Notes: generated from the letters alone by a model not told the origin. 64,000 nucleotides of DNA from Cheiracanthium punctorium (GCA_038373885.1 JAWZYV010002500.1:682001-746000); one strand, 5' to 3'; positions 47,476-59,625 are shown, numbered from the stretch's first letter. Made by a program: numbers and translations.

Positions 47476-48779
47476 TTTCAATTCCTACTATTAGTTCACA
47501 CCCCCCCCCCTATATATATATTTATATATCTTACTCAAATTTTCAGTCGTTAATAAAATACTTTTTATTCATGCACTCAAATTCAAATAGTTTTTTCAAA
47601 TGTTAATTCATTAATTAAATGTAATTAATTAAATTCAATAAAAATAACTAAAATGAAACTTTTCTTTGTTGACCTAAGTAGGAATTTACTTACTTTTTTA
47701 TATATTACTTGTTTCTATTCTCATAAACAGGGCTTAATTAGCGTAGAAGCTCATCCGACCTCAGCTCCTGTACTTCTTGTTTCAAAGTGAATTCTTACTT
47801 ATTAGGCAGGGCGAGCTCATGAATATTGCGCTGAAGAGCCTACCAGTACATTAACTCATATATCACCAGTGTCCCTTTTTGGGGACGGCATTTTCGCTAT
47901 CAGTAGAAAACGTTATTTATTTTTCCTAGCCTTTATTCGCGCGTATTGAAACTCAACTCCACAAAATATTTTAACATGACCAAAGTAAGATCTTGACACT
48001 TCAATTTGCATACATAATCATTTTAAAAGAAATTAGCCCTTGTTCAAGAAGTTGACATCATTAGCAAACATCGAAAAAAGTCGCAAAAATATCTGGGCAC
48101 AAATGGGTTTACTCGAAAAATTCCCCCTTTTTACTCACAAACCGACTTCAGCGGACAGACCAATCAGGACTCTTTTCACCTCGAACCAATCTGAGATTCC
48201 TGAGACTGACAGATTTTGGGTCTTCTGTATATTGCTTAGATTTCTTCATGTTAATTTCAGATTATTTAATTTCATTTGACTGTTCTGAGAAATAACGAAA
48301 AACTATTACATGGGAAAATGTTGAATTATTATTATTTGAATAGAATGTACTGCCGACTCAGTATTGCAGGGATAGCGAAGGCTCACAGTACGCCACAGAG
48401 TATTAGGGAACATTATACTCTTGTATCTCTCTGTACTCTCTCTTGTCTCTCTTGAACCTCTCTTGTACCTCTCTGAACCTTGTACAGAGAGTATTAGGGA
48501 ACATTAGAGAATATTAGGGTTCCGGCCCGTTTTTGTAGAAGTTAGGCCCTGGTCATAAATAAGTAACTAACGCAACCTTACAACATGATGTGTGAGATAT
48601 TAGTATCCTAATTCCCATGCATTAAACCAAGTTTTTGTCGAAAAATCTACTTTTATGTTCGTATTCTTAATTTTGGACACCAGTGTAGTTCGAGAGTATT
48701 GAGATGGAGATAATTTAATTCCTATTTATTAACAGTATTTGGTGGTATTGCATCAAATTCACAATCAATCACCAAGAAT
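47476..48779. other. No gene recognised; local CTCTCTTG repeats
   Basis: A C run near 47502-47511, and imperfect CTCTCTTGTACCT repeats with duplicated GTATTAGGGAACATTA at about 48400-48530. Frame 48040-48279 has no recognised domain. Confidence 0.5.
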
Positions 48780-49150
48780 AACTTGTTTTTAAGGTCAAAT
48801 TTGCAATATATCACTAAAAGTCGCCAAACTTTAAACGGCTATTTTGACAAGAACTTTGACGAGACTTTAAATTAGCTGTGACACCTTTCAAGAAATTTTG
48901 AGAGACCTTGCAAATAATATACAAATGTTACAGATCATACTGCCGTAGAGCATAATGTGTTGGGATTCTTTTAAATGGTCCTGTGAAAGAGAAATAAATA
49001 CTGCATATACTATTTCCAATGGAGAATATTGTTTTGCAAACCTTAAACCAAGTATTAATTTTGGTTTATTTTAAATAAATGAAAGACTCTTTATTTAAGT
49101 TGTAACTGATAATAGACCATAATATATTGGAATTCTTTTGTTTTCTTCTC
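48780..49150. repeat. Diverged unit(s) of the composite repeat
   Basis: AAAAGTCGCCAAACTT, AGAGCATAATGTGTTGGGATTC and GACCATAATATATTGGAATT follow the layout of the 4.5-kb family but with many changes. Confidence 0.5.
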
Positions 49151-49233
49151 TAAAATAACTGTGTGTGACTGATACAACACCATTTTCCATAGAGTACATA
49201 TGTTACTATACATAGTAATAAAATATACAAATA

Positions 49234-49263
49234 CTAGCCGCCAAGGCGGCCAGCTTCGCCGCC
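49234..49263 (-). mobile_element. Helitron 3' end
   Basis: Read on the minus strand: hairpin GGCGGC-GAAGCTG-GCCGCC, then TTGGCGG and CTAG, followed by host T. The matching 5' end (TCTATA..) was not found to the right, so the element is truncated. Confidence 0.7.
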
Positions 49264-49777
49264 CCATACCTTACACCTCTTTATACTCAGTGCAGTGTTG
49301 ACTAAATTTCTGGACTCATTTCAATGAAAATCATGTTTCTTTATTTTAACCAACGACTTCTTATCCTATTACATCTAGTTGGTTTTAACAGTATTTTTCA
49401 TTAAATTTATTTAGGTTACGGTTGCTACAAATTTTGGGAGTCATCATAAAAGCCGGTGTTGAAACAGCAAATGGCTAAAATGTGCTTTAGCCCAATGCAT
49501 GGTGACATTTTTTAGAAGCGTAATAATGCGCCAAGTATTTTAAATTCATATTTTAAAGCTATGAAAAAGTCAGAAAGATCTTGCATTTTGTTGTGTCCAT
49601 AATTGTTATTTTGTAATCTAGATACTGCAATGATTGCTCCATGCGACGTCATTGAACTGTTAATTTATATATTTTCACATGAGTTATTGTTATTGCACTA
49701 ATTTTTACGTCTAGCTGTCACAGTTCGCAGCGTGGAAATATTGTTTATTTTGGTACCGCATACGTTAACGTATTATA
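49264..49777. other. No gene recognised; probably Helitron body
   Basis: Lies on the 5' side of the Helitron end but no shared block was identified. Confidence 0.4.
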
Positions 49778-51313
49778 CAGTGCGTCCCAAAAGTTTATAG
49801 ACTAGCGTTTTTTTGGATTTAAGAGTTAATCAAACAAGTAAGAAAGACGAAATAAATTATACAAATATGTATTGACGCAACAGAAATAGTAAAATGCTTA
49901 AAGTACTTCAAACAGTCATAGATTTAATATCAAAAAATAAAAACGAAATAATGCTGTCCCAAAAATATATAGACAACCGGTGTTAAAAGTTGATTGGAGT
50001 ACTGATCTCCAAATTTGTATGTTTCAAGGTCATGTACTGGTCATTCAATAGTATTTTGAGATTAAAGCGAAGCTGTCTGTCTTTCTTCGACTGATTGTAA
50101 AGATGCTACGCGACGTGCAGTTTTCCGAAACTGAAATTCCCCAAATTTATCGTTTGGATTCTCATAGAATGAAAGCTGTAGATATTGCAAGAAAACTTGG
50201 ACGCAGTATGGATGGTATTTATCGAATTCTGTCAAAAGGTGACAGTTTGAAAGCAAAATCTCGCATTATGCGACCAAAGAAAACAACTAAACGGCAAGAC
50301 AGCGAGATCTTCAGGTTAGCTTCAACCGAGAACTTGTCTTTATGGTCAATTTCTAGAGAAGTGATCATTCCAGTATCAAAATCCACGGTGCATCGACGGC
50401 TACAGGTAAGTAAATTGCTTGCTTATCGCAAAATGCTTCGTTCACCAAACGTGACAAAAGGGCATAAGGACGCTCGTGTTCAGTGGGCTTGAAAGCATAA
50501 AAACTGGACAGACGAATGGTTGAGTTTCCTGTTCAGTGATGCAAAGAATTTCAATTTAGGTGGCCCCCAATGGATGGGCATATTACTGGCACGATATTCG
50601 CAAAGAACAGCAAACTTTTTTCAGCAGACAGCAAGTAGGGGATTCACTCATGGTATGGGGAACGTGTTCCTGTAACAAAACTACGGATATTGTGTTTAAA
50701 AGGTCATCAGTGTTCCGAAGATTACCAGAAAATGCTTGAAGTACAGTTACTCCCATTCGAAAGTTGCTAGGGGAGCACAAATGGATATATCAGAAAAACA
50801 ATTTCGCCATTCACGTCTCAAACTCCACAATGCAATGGATTAGATGAAACCAAGTAGCTCTTTTGGACTGGCCAGACCTAAGTCATGACCTGAACCCAAT
50901 GGAGAACCTTTGAGGAATATTAGCTAGAGACGTATATGCTAATGGGCCGTCAATTTGCAATAGTTCAAGATCTAAAGTTGCAAACTGAAAGAAGTTGGTT
51001 TTCTCTAAAGCCAGAATCTCTTCAAACTCTTATTTCAAGTATGCCTGATCGAGTTTTTGTAGTGATTAGAAAAAATGACTCAAAAATTTGAATGTTAAAG
51101 AAAAAAAATGAGTTGTCTATAAACTTTTGGGACACTAATTTTTCATTTTTAGTTTTTATCGCAAAGTCTGCAATTGTGTAATATTATTTATTTATAGAAT
51201 TATTATTGTCTCGATGTTAATTATAATGAAAAATATTTTTTGAAATATTTATTCACCTTTTTCAATTATAAAATGAAAAAAAACTATTGTCTATAAACTT
51301 TTTGGACGCACTG
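49778..51313 (+). mobile_element. Full-length dead Tc1/mariner-family element
   Basis: Inverted repeats CAGTGCGTCCCAAAAGTTTA at the left and, reversed, CAGTGCGTCCAAAAAGTTTA at the right, each bounded by TA (49776-49777 and 51314-51315). 1536 bp, normal for the group. It carries one transposase gene on the plus strand with disabling mutations. An inner GTTTATAGAC word is present at both ends. Confidence 0.92.
50103..51091 (+). pseudogene. Tc1/Tc3-like transposase, inactivated
   Basis: The start MLRDVQFSETEIPQIYRLDS (50103) opens a 129-codon frame covering the bipartite helix-turn-helix DNA-binding region (MKAVDIARKLGRSMDGIYRI; STVHRRL). A TGA at 50490 replaces the expected Trp-type codon after VQWA. 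The next frame reads WTDEWLSFLFSDAKNFNLGG with the first catalytic aspartate. A shift follows, then GWAYYWHDIRKEQQ and SLMVWGT. Near 50790 the block that normally reads QDNA..H is KNNFAIH, so the second catalytic aspartate is lost. WPDLSHDLNPMENL near 50868 holds the third-residue region, with an in-frame TGA before and after. The C-terminus runs to RKNDSKI and a stop at 51089-51091. The family normally cuts and pastes DNA at TA sites in the nucleus; this copy cannot. Confidence 0.88.
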
Positions 51314-51945
51314 TATAAGTAGAAGATCGTTGCAATAGATGCTTATTTAGACCACGGACGGGCAGAGAGAACAACTGAAACTATAAAAATTTACCTTTGT
51401 TGTAAAATGCTTAAAATTGAGTAGTCAGCAGTATTTGTGCTCTTTTTTTTCATAACTGAGAAAAGACAGAAAATTGCTTTTTCAATTTTATATATTGATT
51501 TCAACTATACTAATTACATCATTTGCTGAGCTGAGCTGTTAACAAATTAGTAGTCTGTAAAATATACGGGCAGAAACTTTCAATTCTGCTGGAGTTCAAA
51601 TACGTGGTAAACAGTATCACCCCTATCCACTGATGTGGTGGCTGTTACATCAGCGTGACTGTATTCCAGGACATATGCAGAACTTCGCATTGTTCGTGTT
51701 AATCTTCCGAGAATTAAATTCGCTTACTCAAACACTACTGGAATAACAACTAGATTTTTCAAAGATCGCGCGCTCTTGCTGAACAGCTCACAAGCATTTC
51801 AGCCGAAAAGGTCGTTTAAGTTTCCACCCCTACCAAACAATAAGCTTACTCAGCTGTCTCGAGTCAGTTTCTCTATAATTTCGATGTCTGAATGCGGCAC
51901 CGTAAATTCTGTTGACTATCGGTGATCTGCTACAAATTTAGGGTT
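51314..51945. other. No gene recognised
   Basis: Nothing supported. Composition becomes more GC-rich towards the right end. Confidence 0.5.
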
Positions 51946-51946
51946 T

Positions 51947-52157
51947 GTGTCAATTGAAGTGATCATGGTTCGGCTTCGGAGACTGCCGTCTTCTTGCGAG
52001 GACGTCTTGAGCGCGAATGCCTCCTTCCAGATGGTATACGCTTGGGGCTTTAGCGACGCTTGGAACGGTTCCTTCACCTACTTCTACTCCTCCTGCGTCC
52101 TTTGCGTCCTTTGGAAGCACTCCTGTTACGACGTCGCCAGGCTGCCGTTTTCACCTA
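51947..52157 (-). other. GC-rich block with an Arg/Ser-rich frame and a 3' splice-like site
   Basis: The block is far more GC-rich than its surroundings. On the minus strand a pyrimidine-rich stretch ending TTTATAG (about 52180-52157) resembles an intron 3' end. The following frame reads AAWRRRNRSASKGRKGRRR then SRSR, stop (TGA), RNRSKRR, stop (TAA), SPKRIPSGRRHSRSRRPRKK. Both sides of the stops are equally Arg/Ser-rich, as in protamine-like proteins or the RS domains of splicing factors. The stops suggest a pseudogene, or a short true C-terminus followed by decay. A plus-strand frame over the same bases is also open (51947-52189), so strand is not certain. I do not recognise a specific gene. 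Confidence 0.4.
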
Positions 52158-52216
52158 TAAACAAGCATGAAAATAAAAAAAAAGTCTGATTAAGATATTT
52201 TTACGCATTTTGGAGT

Positions 52217-52610
52217 TCTTACGTATTATACCGGCGGTGCACTAAGACGAGTCTTTTTTTTTTTTTTTTTTGGCCAAATAAATGCCGGACAATAAATGCC
52301 AATAAATGCCGGAAATTATTGATGACTGGCGACAGTTTGCCGGATCATTTTCCGAGAAAAAAATTTGGTGGGAATGACCACCGAGATAATACGTAAGGGT
52401 ACTTACGTATTATCCCGACGGTCATTTACGCCGTAAGATTTTTGCGTCAAATGTGCTGGCAAACTGTTTCCAAACTTATTTCTAACCATTAATTATTTCA
52501 TTTGTCCGATATTTATCTTGGAGAAAAATTCCGTGTCCTGGCGTACCGCCGTGATAATACGTAAGTAACAAAAATGGCAGGAATGACCGCCGGGATAATT
52601 CGTAAGTGCC
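52217..52610. mobile_element. Adjacent MITE copies, ACTTACGTATTATCCCGGCGGTC family
   Basis: CTTACGTATTATACCGGCGG at 52218 is mirrored by GATAATACGTAAG ending near 52397. A second unit begins ACTTACGTATTATCCCGACG at 52401 and closes at GATAATACGTAAG near 52565. An extra end GACCGCCGGGATAATTCGTA lies at about 52585. The interior ATGCCGGAC and TTTGCC words match the fragment at 43468. Confidence 0.8.
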
Positions 52611-52699
52611 GAAAAAACAAATGAGAGGTACAGGTTTAATAGGTTTAGTATATATAAATCACTTCTTCTCGGGGAATCTGAATCTTTATACCTAAATAT

Positions 52700-53530
52700 A
52701 TAAACCGTAAAACAAATAATAAACTATGTGTATCGCCATCTGAATTCGAACAAATAAAAAATTTCGAATCATTGAATCATTGAATTTCATCAGATGTCTG
52801 GAAAAAACTGGGAGAAATCTATCAGTCTAAAGGACCTGCTCGTAAAGCCGCATTACTGTGAAATCTTTAATTCAATATAAGATACCCGACTCGTCTAATG
52901 GAATTCACGAGCATTTGATAAAATTCTTCGACACAGTGGACAGACTTTGTGTAATGGATATTAAAATAGACGACGACTTGCTGACTGTGATGCTGTTATA
53001 TAGCCTCCTTTCTACTTTAGACAGTTTCCGATATGCTATGGAATCAAGAGATGAGCTTCCGAAGCCAGAAATACTCAGAATCAAAGTAGTAGAAGCATCC
53101 AATGCTAGGCGTAAGGATGATAGACAAGTGGAAGACTCAGGTGCTTTCGTGGCTGCTCCTAGAAAACCTGCGTCTAAAAATAAAAATTATGGAAAATACT
53201 CGGGCCACCCGACTCATAAAATTAAGGATGCATCAAGAATAACTTCTAAAAGATGTACATCGGACACTGGGCTAGCGAATGTGTAAGTGGAAAAAGAGTA
53301 ATTTTAAAAATAAGCCTAACAGCCTGGGATTCTTATCCACTCTGGATGGCGAAATACAGCAACCCTACTCGCCTAAAGCTCTCTTAACAATATCAAATAA
53401 CGAAAAACAAAATGTTTCGTGTGTTAAGATAGATACTAAAAATTACGAGTATATGTTACTTCAGCTATCATCGACCTTTATTTACAATTGCAAGGAAAGA
53501 TCAGGAGACCCTCCTACTTCCAGTCGATGA
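52700..53530 (+). pseudogene. Ty1/copia gag fragment
   Basis: The region encodes a copia-type Gag (UBN2-like) in pieces. SSDVWKKLGEIYQSKGPARK (about 52791-52850) comes first; a small frameshift follows at 52855. The 142-codon frame 52858-53286 then has FDTVDRL, IDDDLLTVMLLYSLLSTLDS and AMESRDELPKPEILRIKVVE, all typical in order and spacing. At about 53255-53300 the CYI.GHWASEC zinc knuckle is readable in an alternative frame. The next piece, 53279-53530, corresponds to the linker after the knuckle. No integrase, reverse transcriptase or LTR was found, so this is a truncated relic. Gag normally packages element RNA in cytoplasmic particles. Confidence 0.85.
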
Positions 53531-54159
53531 AACAAATGTAAAGGAAGAATAAAAGAAAAAGAAAAGGGGTGAGAGGTAAAATGGCACAGTCAATTAATAT
53601 CGTTTTAATTTGGCAATAATGAAACTAAAAAATTAGGGGGGTTCAGGGGGGGTCTCCCCTTGACGAGGCTCAAACAGCCGAGTTTTATATTCTTATGTCG
53701 CATTTTTGGGGACAATTTTCAATAAAGGGGGTGAGAGATAAAATGACTCAGTCATTAGTATATATTAGATATACTTTTTTTGTTGAATTCTAACAACCTG
53801 AAGAGCTCTTGCACAAAAGTTACATTATTAGAAAAATACTTCCGGAAAATATTTGAAATATCGATTAGCTTTGAATAACCCCAACATCCCTCAAAATAAC
53901 TTTCATAAGTTCTGTTGCAAATGAGAGATTTTCAACGTCGTATGTTTCAATATTATGGCGTTTGAAAACTACTGTGCTAAATAACCAGACTCAACTACTC
54001 GGGGTGAGAACGTAAGGTCATAAATAAAAGTTGCTTGAAATTTTTAAACTCTGCTACACGAGTTAGAGTCCTGTTCGCAATTTGAGCGATTTTAAATAGT
54101 TCTACTCATCATTTTTCAACAATCGTCTTAAAATTAATTAAACTATAACCCTACATTGC
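53531..54159. other. No gene; ~158-bp spaced direct repeat
   Basis: GGGGTGAGAGGTAAAATGGC (about 53568) recurs as GGGGGTGAGAGATAAAATGA (about 53726), each followed by CAGTCA. This may be a partial duplication or transposon ends. Confidence 0.5.
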
Positions 54160-54253
54160 CCTAATATATCCCGTGGTAGTTTCAACAGCGGGAAAACGAA
54201 TATTTTATGAAAATATTCGATTACTACCGTGCGAAGAACGAGCACGCAACTAA
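54160..54253 (+). mobile_element. Helitron 3' end, plus strand
   Basis: AATATTCGATTACTACCGTG, the hairpin CGTGC-GAAGAACGA-GCACG (54228-54246) and the terminus CAACTAA followed by T. This matches the reversed 3' end of the Helitrons at 34.7 and 37.3 kb. CTAA fits the CTRR rule. Confidence 0.72.
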
Positions 54254-54729
54254 TTGAAATTTATAAAACTTCGCGATCTCCAATATTAAAAGTATGTACG
54301 TAGGTTAATTTATTCGGCGTAAACTTGAATTTCTTATAGCTACATAACATGATAAAGAACATTAGCGTTAGGGAGTTTCATAAATTTATAAATATTCTGA
54401 ATTATCGAAGAGTTTTTAAGAGTTGAATCAACATCGACGGTAGGCAGTAAAAATTTTACTCCTTTAGAGTCAACGATATTCATTTACATACCATTAAGAA
54501 AATGAGCTTTGTTAATCGCCCCATTATGCGCTAAATAAACAAAATAGCTCGAGATCTTCAACAAATTTTAAAGTGATCTCATTTAGTAATATCCCTCAAT
54601 ATATTTATTTATCTTTTCTGTACAAAAAACATTCTTTGGATTATAAAAGAATATCTTATTGAAATTGATTATAAAGAATTGGATTATAAAGAATATCTTA
54701 TTGAATTAATCAATTTTTTCTTTGTGTAT
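54254..54729. other. No gene recognised
   Basis: Lies between two Helitron fragments. Contains a repeated GGATTATAAA(A)GAATATCTTATTGAA word near 54640-54700. Confidence 0.45.
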
Positions 54730-55080
54730 ATATATTCAAAAGAATTAGACACTTTGCTGTATAGTGCTTGGATTTCAAACATCGTTTGCGATTTTTATCC
54801 GCTTCAAGCACCTGGGAACTGAGTGCAGCCGTTAAAAAAAGTTTGTTTGTCCGTCGTTCTGCCACTCGATGATACTGTAAGTGACGAGATTTTTATACGT
54901 AAACATTTTAGCAATGGCATGAAATTTTGTGACATGATAGGCGGTTACTCAATTTAAACTATAGTTGAATAATTAAGCAATTTTGATAAGATTTCGAGAT
55001 TTTGCAAAAATTATCTCTAACTGCGTAAAATGTGTTCTGCATCACGTAATAGCGACCGTTTATTGCAATAAACCATTTAC
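54730..55080 (+). mobile_element. Helitron 5' fragment, relative of 12213-13531
   Basis: Same 5' module as that Helitron but on the plus strand: GAATTAGAC, GCGATTTTTATCCGCTTCAA, GCACCTGGGAA, then the GTTTGTTTGTCCGTC signature. One ~155-bp unit follows (GACATGATAGGCGGTTACTC, GAGATTTTGCAAAAATTATC). The 3' end was not found. Confidence 0.75.
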
Positions 55081-57300
55081 AGAAGAACTTTCGCATGTTA
55101 CACAGATCCATTTTGAAAATTGTTTAACTAGTTGCATAAATAAAGCGCATCTGACTTCCTTAGTCGAGTTAAAAGCATTCTAGTGTCATCCTTACGTGAA
55201 ACTACTCAATACCTGACAACTAAACATGACTGTTTATTAAAATTTTACACCTAGAAAAAGGAAATAACTTCCCCAGTGTGTCGTTAACCCTACTTAAATG
55301 TCATTCACTTTCTAATTGTTCTTGAAACAGACCATAAATCACTGTAATTCAAAATTCACCCTTAACCTCATTACTAAAAGTGCAGTTCACTTCGACTCAG
55401 TGAATAGCTAGCTCTCTTCACTTCTAAGATTCCTTTGTCGATTTACCAGAAGGTGATACAGTTTAAAATGTCCGATCAGAATCGAATAAATATCACCGAT
55501 TGTATTCTTTTAAGCTATCCGAATACTTTCGGAGACGCGATTTTCTTAAAGTAACTAATATGTAGCATGCTGAATATTTTTTATGTGTGCTTCAAAGAAA
55601 AAAACTTATGAATCATAACAATTTAAATTATATTTATATTTATTTTTTAATTGAAATTTATTGACAAATTTAATAAAAATGTCATCGTTGGAAAAAACGA
55701 ATCATATGCAGCTTTGCTTGTGTACTCATTTAACTGTTGGTAATGTAACAGCCCGCAGATTAAGTTGTATTTACAAAACTTTCGGATATTTGATTAGTTT
55801 AGTGTAGTGAATGGGCATTTTTCTCAAAGTTCATTCTATTTTCTGAAATAAAAAAGATGTGAAACATAATAAAGTAGATATACAACAAAACTTGTGATCT
55901 GTTACACTCGTGTAGGTCCAAGAAACAGTGTTCATGCTCAGTTAAATCACTTATCGTTCATTAGTTCTTGAGAAATAATGTTTTTCATGCAGTTAACTGA
56001 GAAAAAATTTCATTTTTTAATAATAACTCTAACCATGCACATGTAAAATTGAAATTTAATTAATGCACCATATAAAACTTCAACAGCGAGAAACAGTTCA
56101 CTTAAAAGATACCATTACAGTATTTTTAAAACTCGGTGCAAGAATAACCCATATTTCGGGACTACCACACAACTACCTTCAAACTAATCAAAGTAAAGGG
56201 CAAAGTACATTTGAATCCGCTTATTGACATAGTCACTTTACCAGGATGTTTTCAAATAAGGGGGAAATTCCGTTATCCGGGATTAGATTAATTAAATACT
56301 ACAATTTGTTATGTTGAAAATTTATTACGATAAGCTGACTATTCCATTAAGAGGGCCCGAATTTATTTCTCTCTTCTACTGGCAAGAAGCAAAACATCTA
56401 TCCACCAAGGATTTTTACCGCTAACTGTGTAACTTATGAATCCTGCGGATAGCTTATTCAATAAAATTTTAATGAGTTCCTGACAATAAGTAGTTTCTTC
56501 TTTCATGTTCCTGTGGAATTTGTGTGGTGGATTAATTTGTTATGGTTAAAATTTGATGAAAACTAAAGCCTAAGATGATCGTACAGTGGTATTATGCCGC
56601 GCATAACCTGCCTGGCAAGTACTCCTAGTATTACGCTGAAAAAATGAAAAATGATTGACATACACCAAAACACTAAAAAAAACTAAAGACTCTATGAATG
56701 GCAACTAAATTCCATTTATTCTTAGTCATTCCACTAATATTAATTAAAAGACGATATTGACATAATTTTAAACTTAAAAACATGTCTGGGGGAGATGTGG
56801 TTTTGGAGGATAAGGGGTATCCACAAAAGGTTTCAAACACAAATAATAAATAAATTACTTGGAATATTCACCATTATGATGAGGTAGCCATCTTTACACA
56901 GGACACGATCGACGCGTGCACTATTGGAACCGCTTTCTTTCTCTTAAGCCATCATCAAGCCACCGATTCCATGTTTCTTTTGAACACAACTTGATCATAT
57001 TGATTCGAAGCACACACTGATTTTTTAAGCCCGTTCACACCTTTACCAAACTCTCTTCTGCTTCTTCTCTCTAGCACACTCGTTCTGTCGTCTTTTTTTT
57101 CTTCTCTCACGGGGTTGTTTCCTTTTTTCTTACCCCCTCTTACATCATTGGCTGGAGTTTCTGATTTGTTCGTATCGGGGAATTAATGCATCCTCTCGTC
57201 GAATCCCAGACATGTAGGTGGGTCATCGGTCGGGAATATACCCCGCCAAATTTGCATATCATTTTCGGCCATAAATATTTTCGGCCATAAATATTTTAAC
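55081..57300. other. No gene recognised
   Basis: AT-rich to about 56850, then more balanced. On the minus strand 56750-57300 could belong to the 3' LTR or flank of the retrotransposon to the right; I could not place an LTR end. Confidence 0.45.
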
Positions 57301-58063
57301 GTTGACAGTTCATTGTGCTATAGTGTCCAGACTGTCCATTGCCTGGCGCCTCTTCTAATTTACGGTCCACTTGTGTGGTCTTCCCATGGGAACCGTCTCA
57401 AAATTATATTTTACTGCTGTTTCACTTCACCACATCTCTCCCCCGTGTACATAAAAAAAACAAGAAAAAAAAATATTCAATGTCCACAGTCACTAGTTCA
57501 TTACACGTAGCTACACATGTGCTACGTTTTAAAATTTGGCACTTGTCCTGTATAGTCCATGCGATATAGTCCATCATACGTAGCAAATTATGTGCTACGT
57601 TCTACCGTTTAGTAGTTGGAGTTTAGTCCATACACAATAGTCCATCACGCGTAGCTACACACGGCAAAAGTCTCAGTTGTGATACATTTGTTCTCTCGTT
57701 GTGTCTCAAGCATTTTGTGGTTTCACGTGAACATTTTCGTTTTCCTTTGTGGCTTTGTTTTGTCAGATTTTGTTAAATCTGGCAGTATCGATAATGTTTC
57801 CGAACCACTTTGCATTAATAACATTAATGAGTTACCTTTGTATCTTGTTTCTCAATTTCTTCAAAATAATATATTGTACACCAATGGGATTGTACACACA
57901 TTATTATGTTTAATCACACATTCTGTACCAACATGTACCATATTTATATTATTAGAGATGGATATATATATATTAAGAATAACATACAATATCATGTGTG
58001 TCTATTACTTGTTACACATATATATTTATCTGCATATCATAAAAAATACTCGTCTTCCTTCCC

Positions 58064-58066
58064 TTT

Positions 58067-58108
<42 letters not shown>

Positions 58109-58119
58109 TTTTTTTTTTG
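58064..58119. repeat. Poly-T / (ATT)n / poly-T simple repeat
   Basis: About ten ATT units (58078-58107) between T runs. Confidence 0.95.
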
Positions 58120-59499
58120 CTCAGACAGGGGATTCATTCCTATATTGCACACCCTTTTATTTATACGGTAAACCTCCCGTACAACTGTTCCAAAATATCT
58201 AGCCATAATCATCGATGCGTTCTTATTTACTCATTCAATTCATTTCTAAATTCCCACGTCTGTACATGTAAAAGAGTTTCACCGCTAAACCCGTGCGTTC
58301 TGGAACTACCCTCTCTCCTCTTGTATTCCTTTTAAGCAGATCCTTCCGGCTGCGAAACTGTTTGTCGCTTGACAATCGGGACTCATGGTTGAAATTTCCG
58401 GTTTTTCACTGCGTATAATACATCCGCGCGTTTGGAAAAGGGGGAAACTGTAGCTCGACGACTCAACTCGTGCTATGCAACCGGTTTATCTCCTGCGCCT
58501 GGAGTGACTCGGCACATTTTTCGCCCGTGTTCTTTTAGGATGTCAACGTCGTGTAGAGGTAAGTGATTGTTATTTAATTATTTTGTTAATGAAAGCTTAT
58601 GCCGCCCTATTAACTGTAATTTTGTAAAGAGAAACAAACTTAACGTTACTATTCTTACGTTTTATTTTGTAAAGAGCCGTTCTGCATGTCAAGTCCATGC
58701 GGTCTGATAGGTTATTATTCTGGGAAATCCCTATGTTTACTTTAAAATAAATAGTCTTCTATTAATCTAGAGCGCGTCTTACTCATCGTGGCTATTGCCT
58801 GCAATTGCCCGATAAGTACCAAAATCCAAGGGGAAATCTGCAGCTTTCCGTCCCAGGTACTCTGGTGACGCAACTCAATAATTTTATTCTAACTTGTATT
58901 AATTAAAATTTTTAGTAAAATTACTGTACTATGTATTTGTCTCGCCTATAGCTGTATGTCCGGTATTTATTTATATGCATATTTTTGTCTTTTCATATTG
59001 CCCTTCTCTTGCATCCTATGCGTGACATCCGATCGAACGACTCGCCGTAAATCCGAACGAACGACTCGCCCCCATGGGAATGACTCCCTGCCGGTTTGTT
59101 TACCAACAGCAAAAGCCAAACGACAACACCAGCTGATGTCTTGCTAACTTGTGTTTTACTTTTTATTTATTTATTTATTTATTTTTTATTTTAACATACG
59201 TATGTGTGTCCCTGTTATCTTATTGCTTGCTATTATTATCTACATTATTATATTTTGTCCGTCTCTTTTTTTTTTTTTTTTTTTTTGTTGTTAACATTCC
59301 CTTCATTTTCAGCTTAGCTTTTCTGCAGTGCACCAGGTTACACGGGATATCCCTTTTGATTATATAGCATGTCATTATTATTATGATTCTTATTATTATT
59401 ACTGTTATGATTAGCTAAATTCAATTGCCTTCCAGGTCGCGTTTTTTCTCTTTTTTCCTATCAGTTTTGTAATTCTCGTGTTCGGTTTTCCTTTCACAG

Positions 59500-59595
59500 A
59501 GATTCCAATCTTTTCATCATCTACTGACGCAATTGAAAATCAACTCTCTGAATGAACACTCGTGGAACACTCTGGACCTCACAACTCGGCTGCTG
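59500..59595 (+). other. Exon-like segment with consensus splice sites
   Basis: CGGTTTTCCTTTCACAG precedes position 59500 and GCTGCTG/GTAAGAA follows 59595, both strong splice consensus. The 96 bases are open in one frame (starting RFQSFHHLLTQL). A 20-base segment 58539-58558 (ATGTCAACGTCG...) has TTCTTTTAG before it and GTAAGTG after it. Both lie antisense to the retrotransposon. No protein family is recognised, so chance cannot be excluded. Confidence 0.3.
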
Positions 59596-59602
59596 GTAAG
59601 AA

Positions 59603-59625
59603 CCCCCTTTTTTTTTTTTTTTTTT
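59603..59625 (-). promoter_or_regulatory. Polypurine tract of the Ty3/gypsy element
   Basis: On the minus strand 18 A then 5 G, starting 17 bases after the integrase stop. This is the usual primer site for plus-strand DNA synthesis and marks the border to the 3' LTR. Confidence 0.7.

Larger units (their letters stand above)
57301..59602 (-). other. Possible 3' LTR or 3' region of the Ty3/gypsy element
   Basis: This region lies directly downstream of the polypurine tract of the minus-strand retrotransposon and is more GC-rich and pyrimidine-striped than the DNA to its left. By position, its right edge should be the U3 start. The expected TG..CA ends are not obvious (it would begin TTCTTACC), and the partner LTR is outside the window. 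CGAACGACTCGCC occurs twice (59034 and 59058). A 218-codon plus-strand frame at 57679 is mostly simple sequence. Confidence 0.3.

Noticed and set aside
57679..58335. 218-codon plus-strand open frame
   Set aside because: Rich in Phe/Tyr/Ile from T runs and (ATT)n; overlapping frames on both strands are open too; no domain or splice support.
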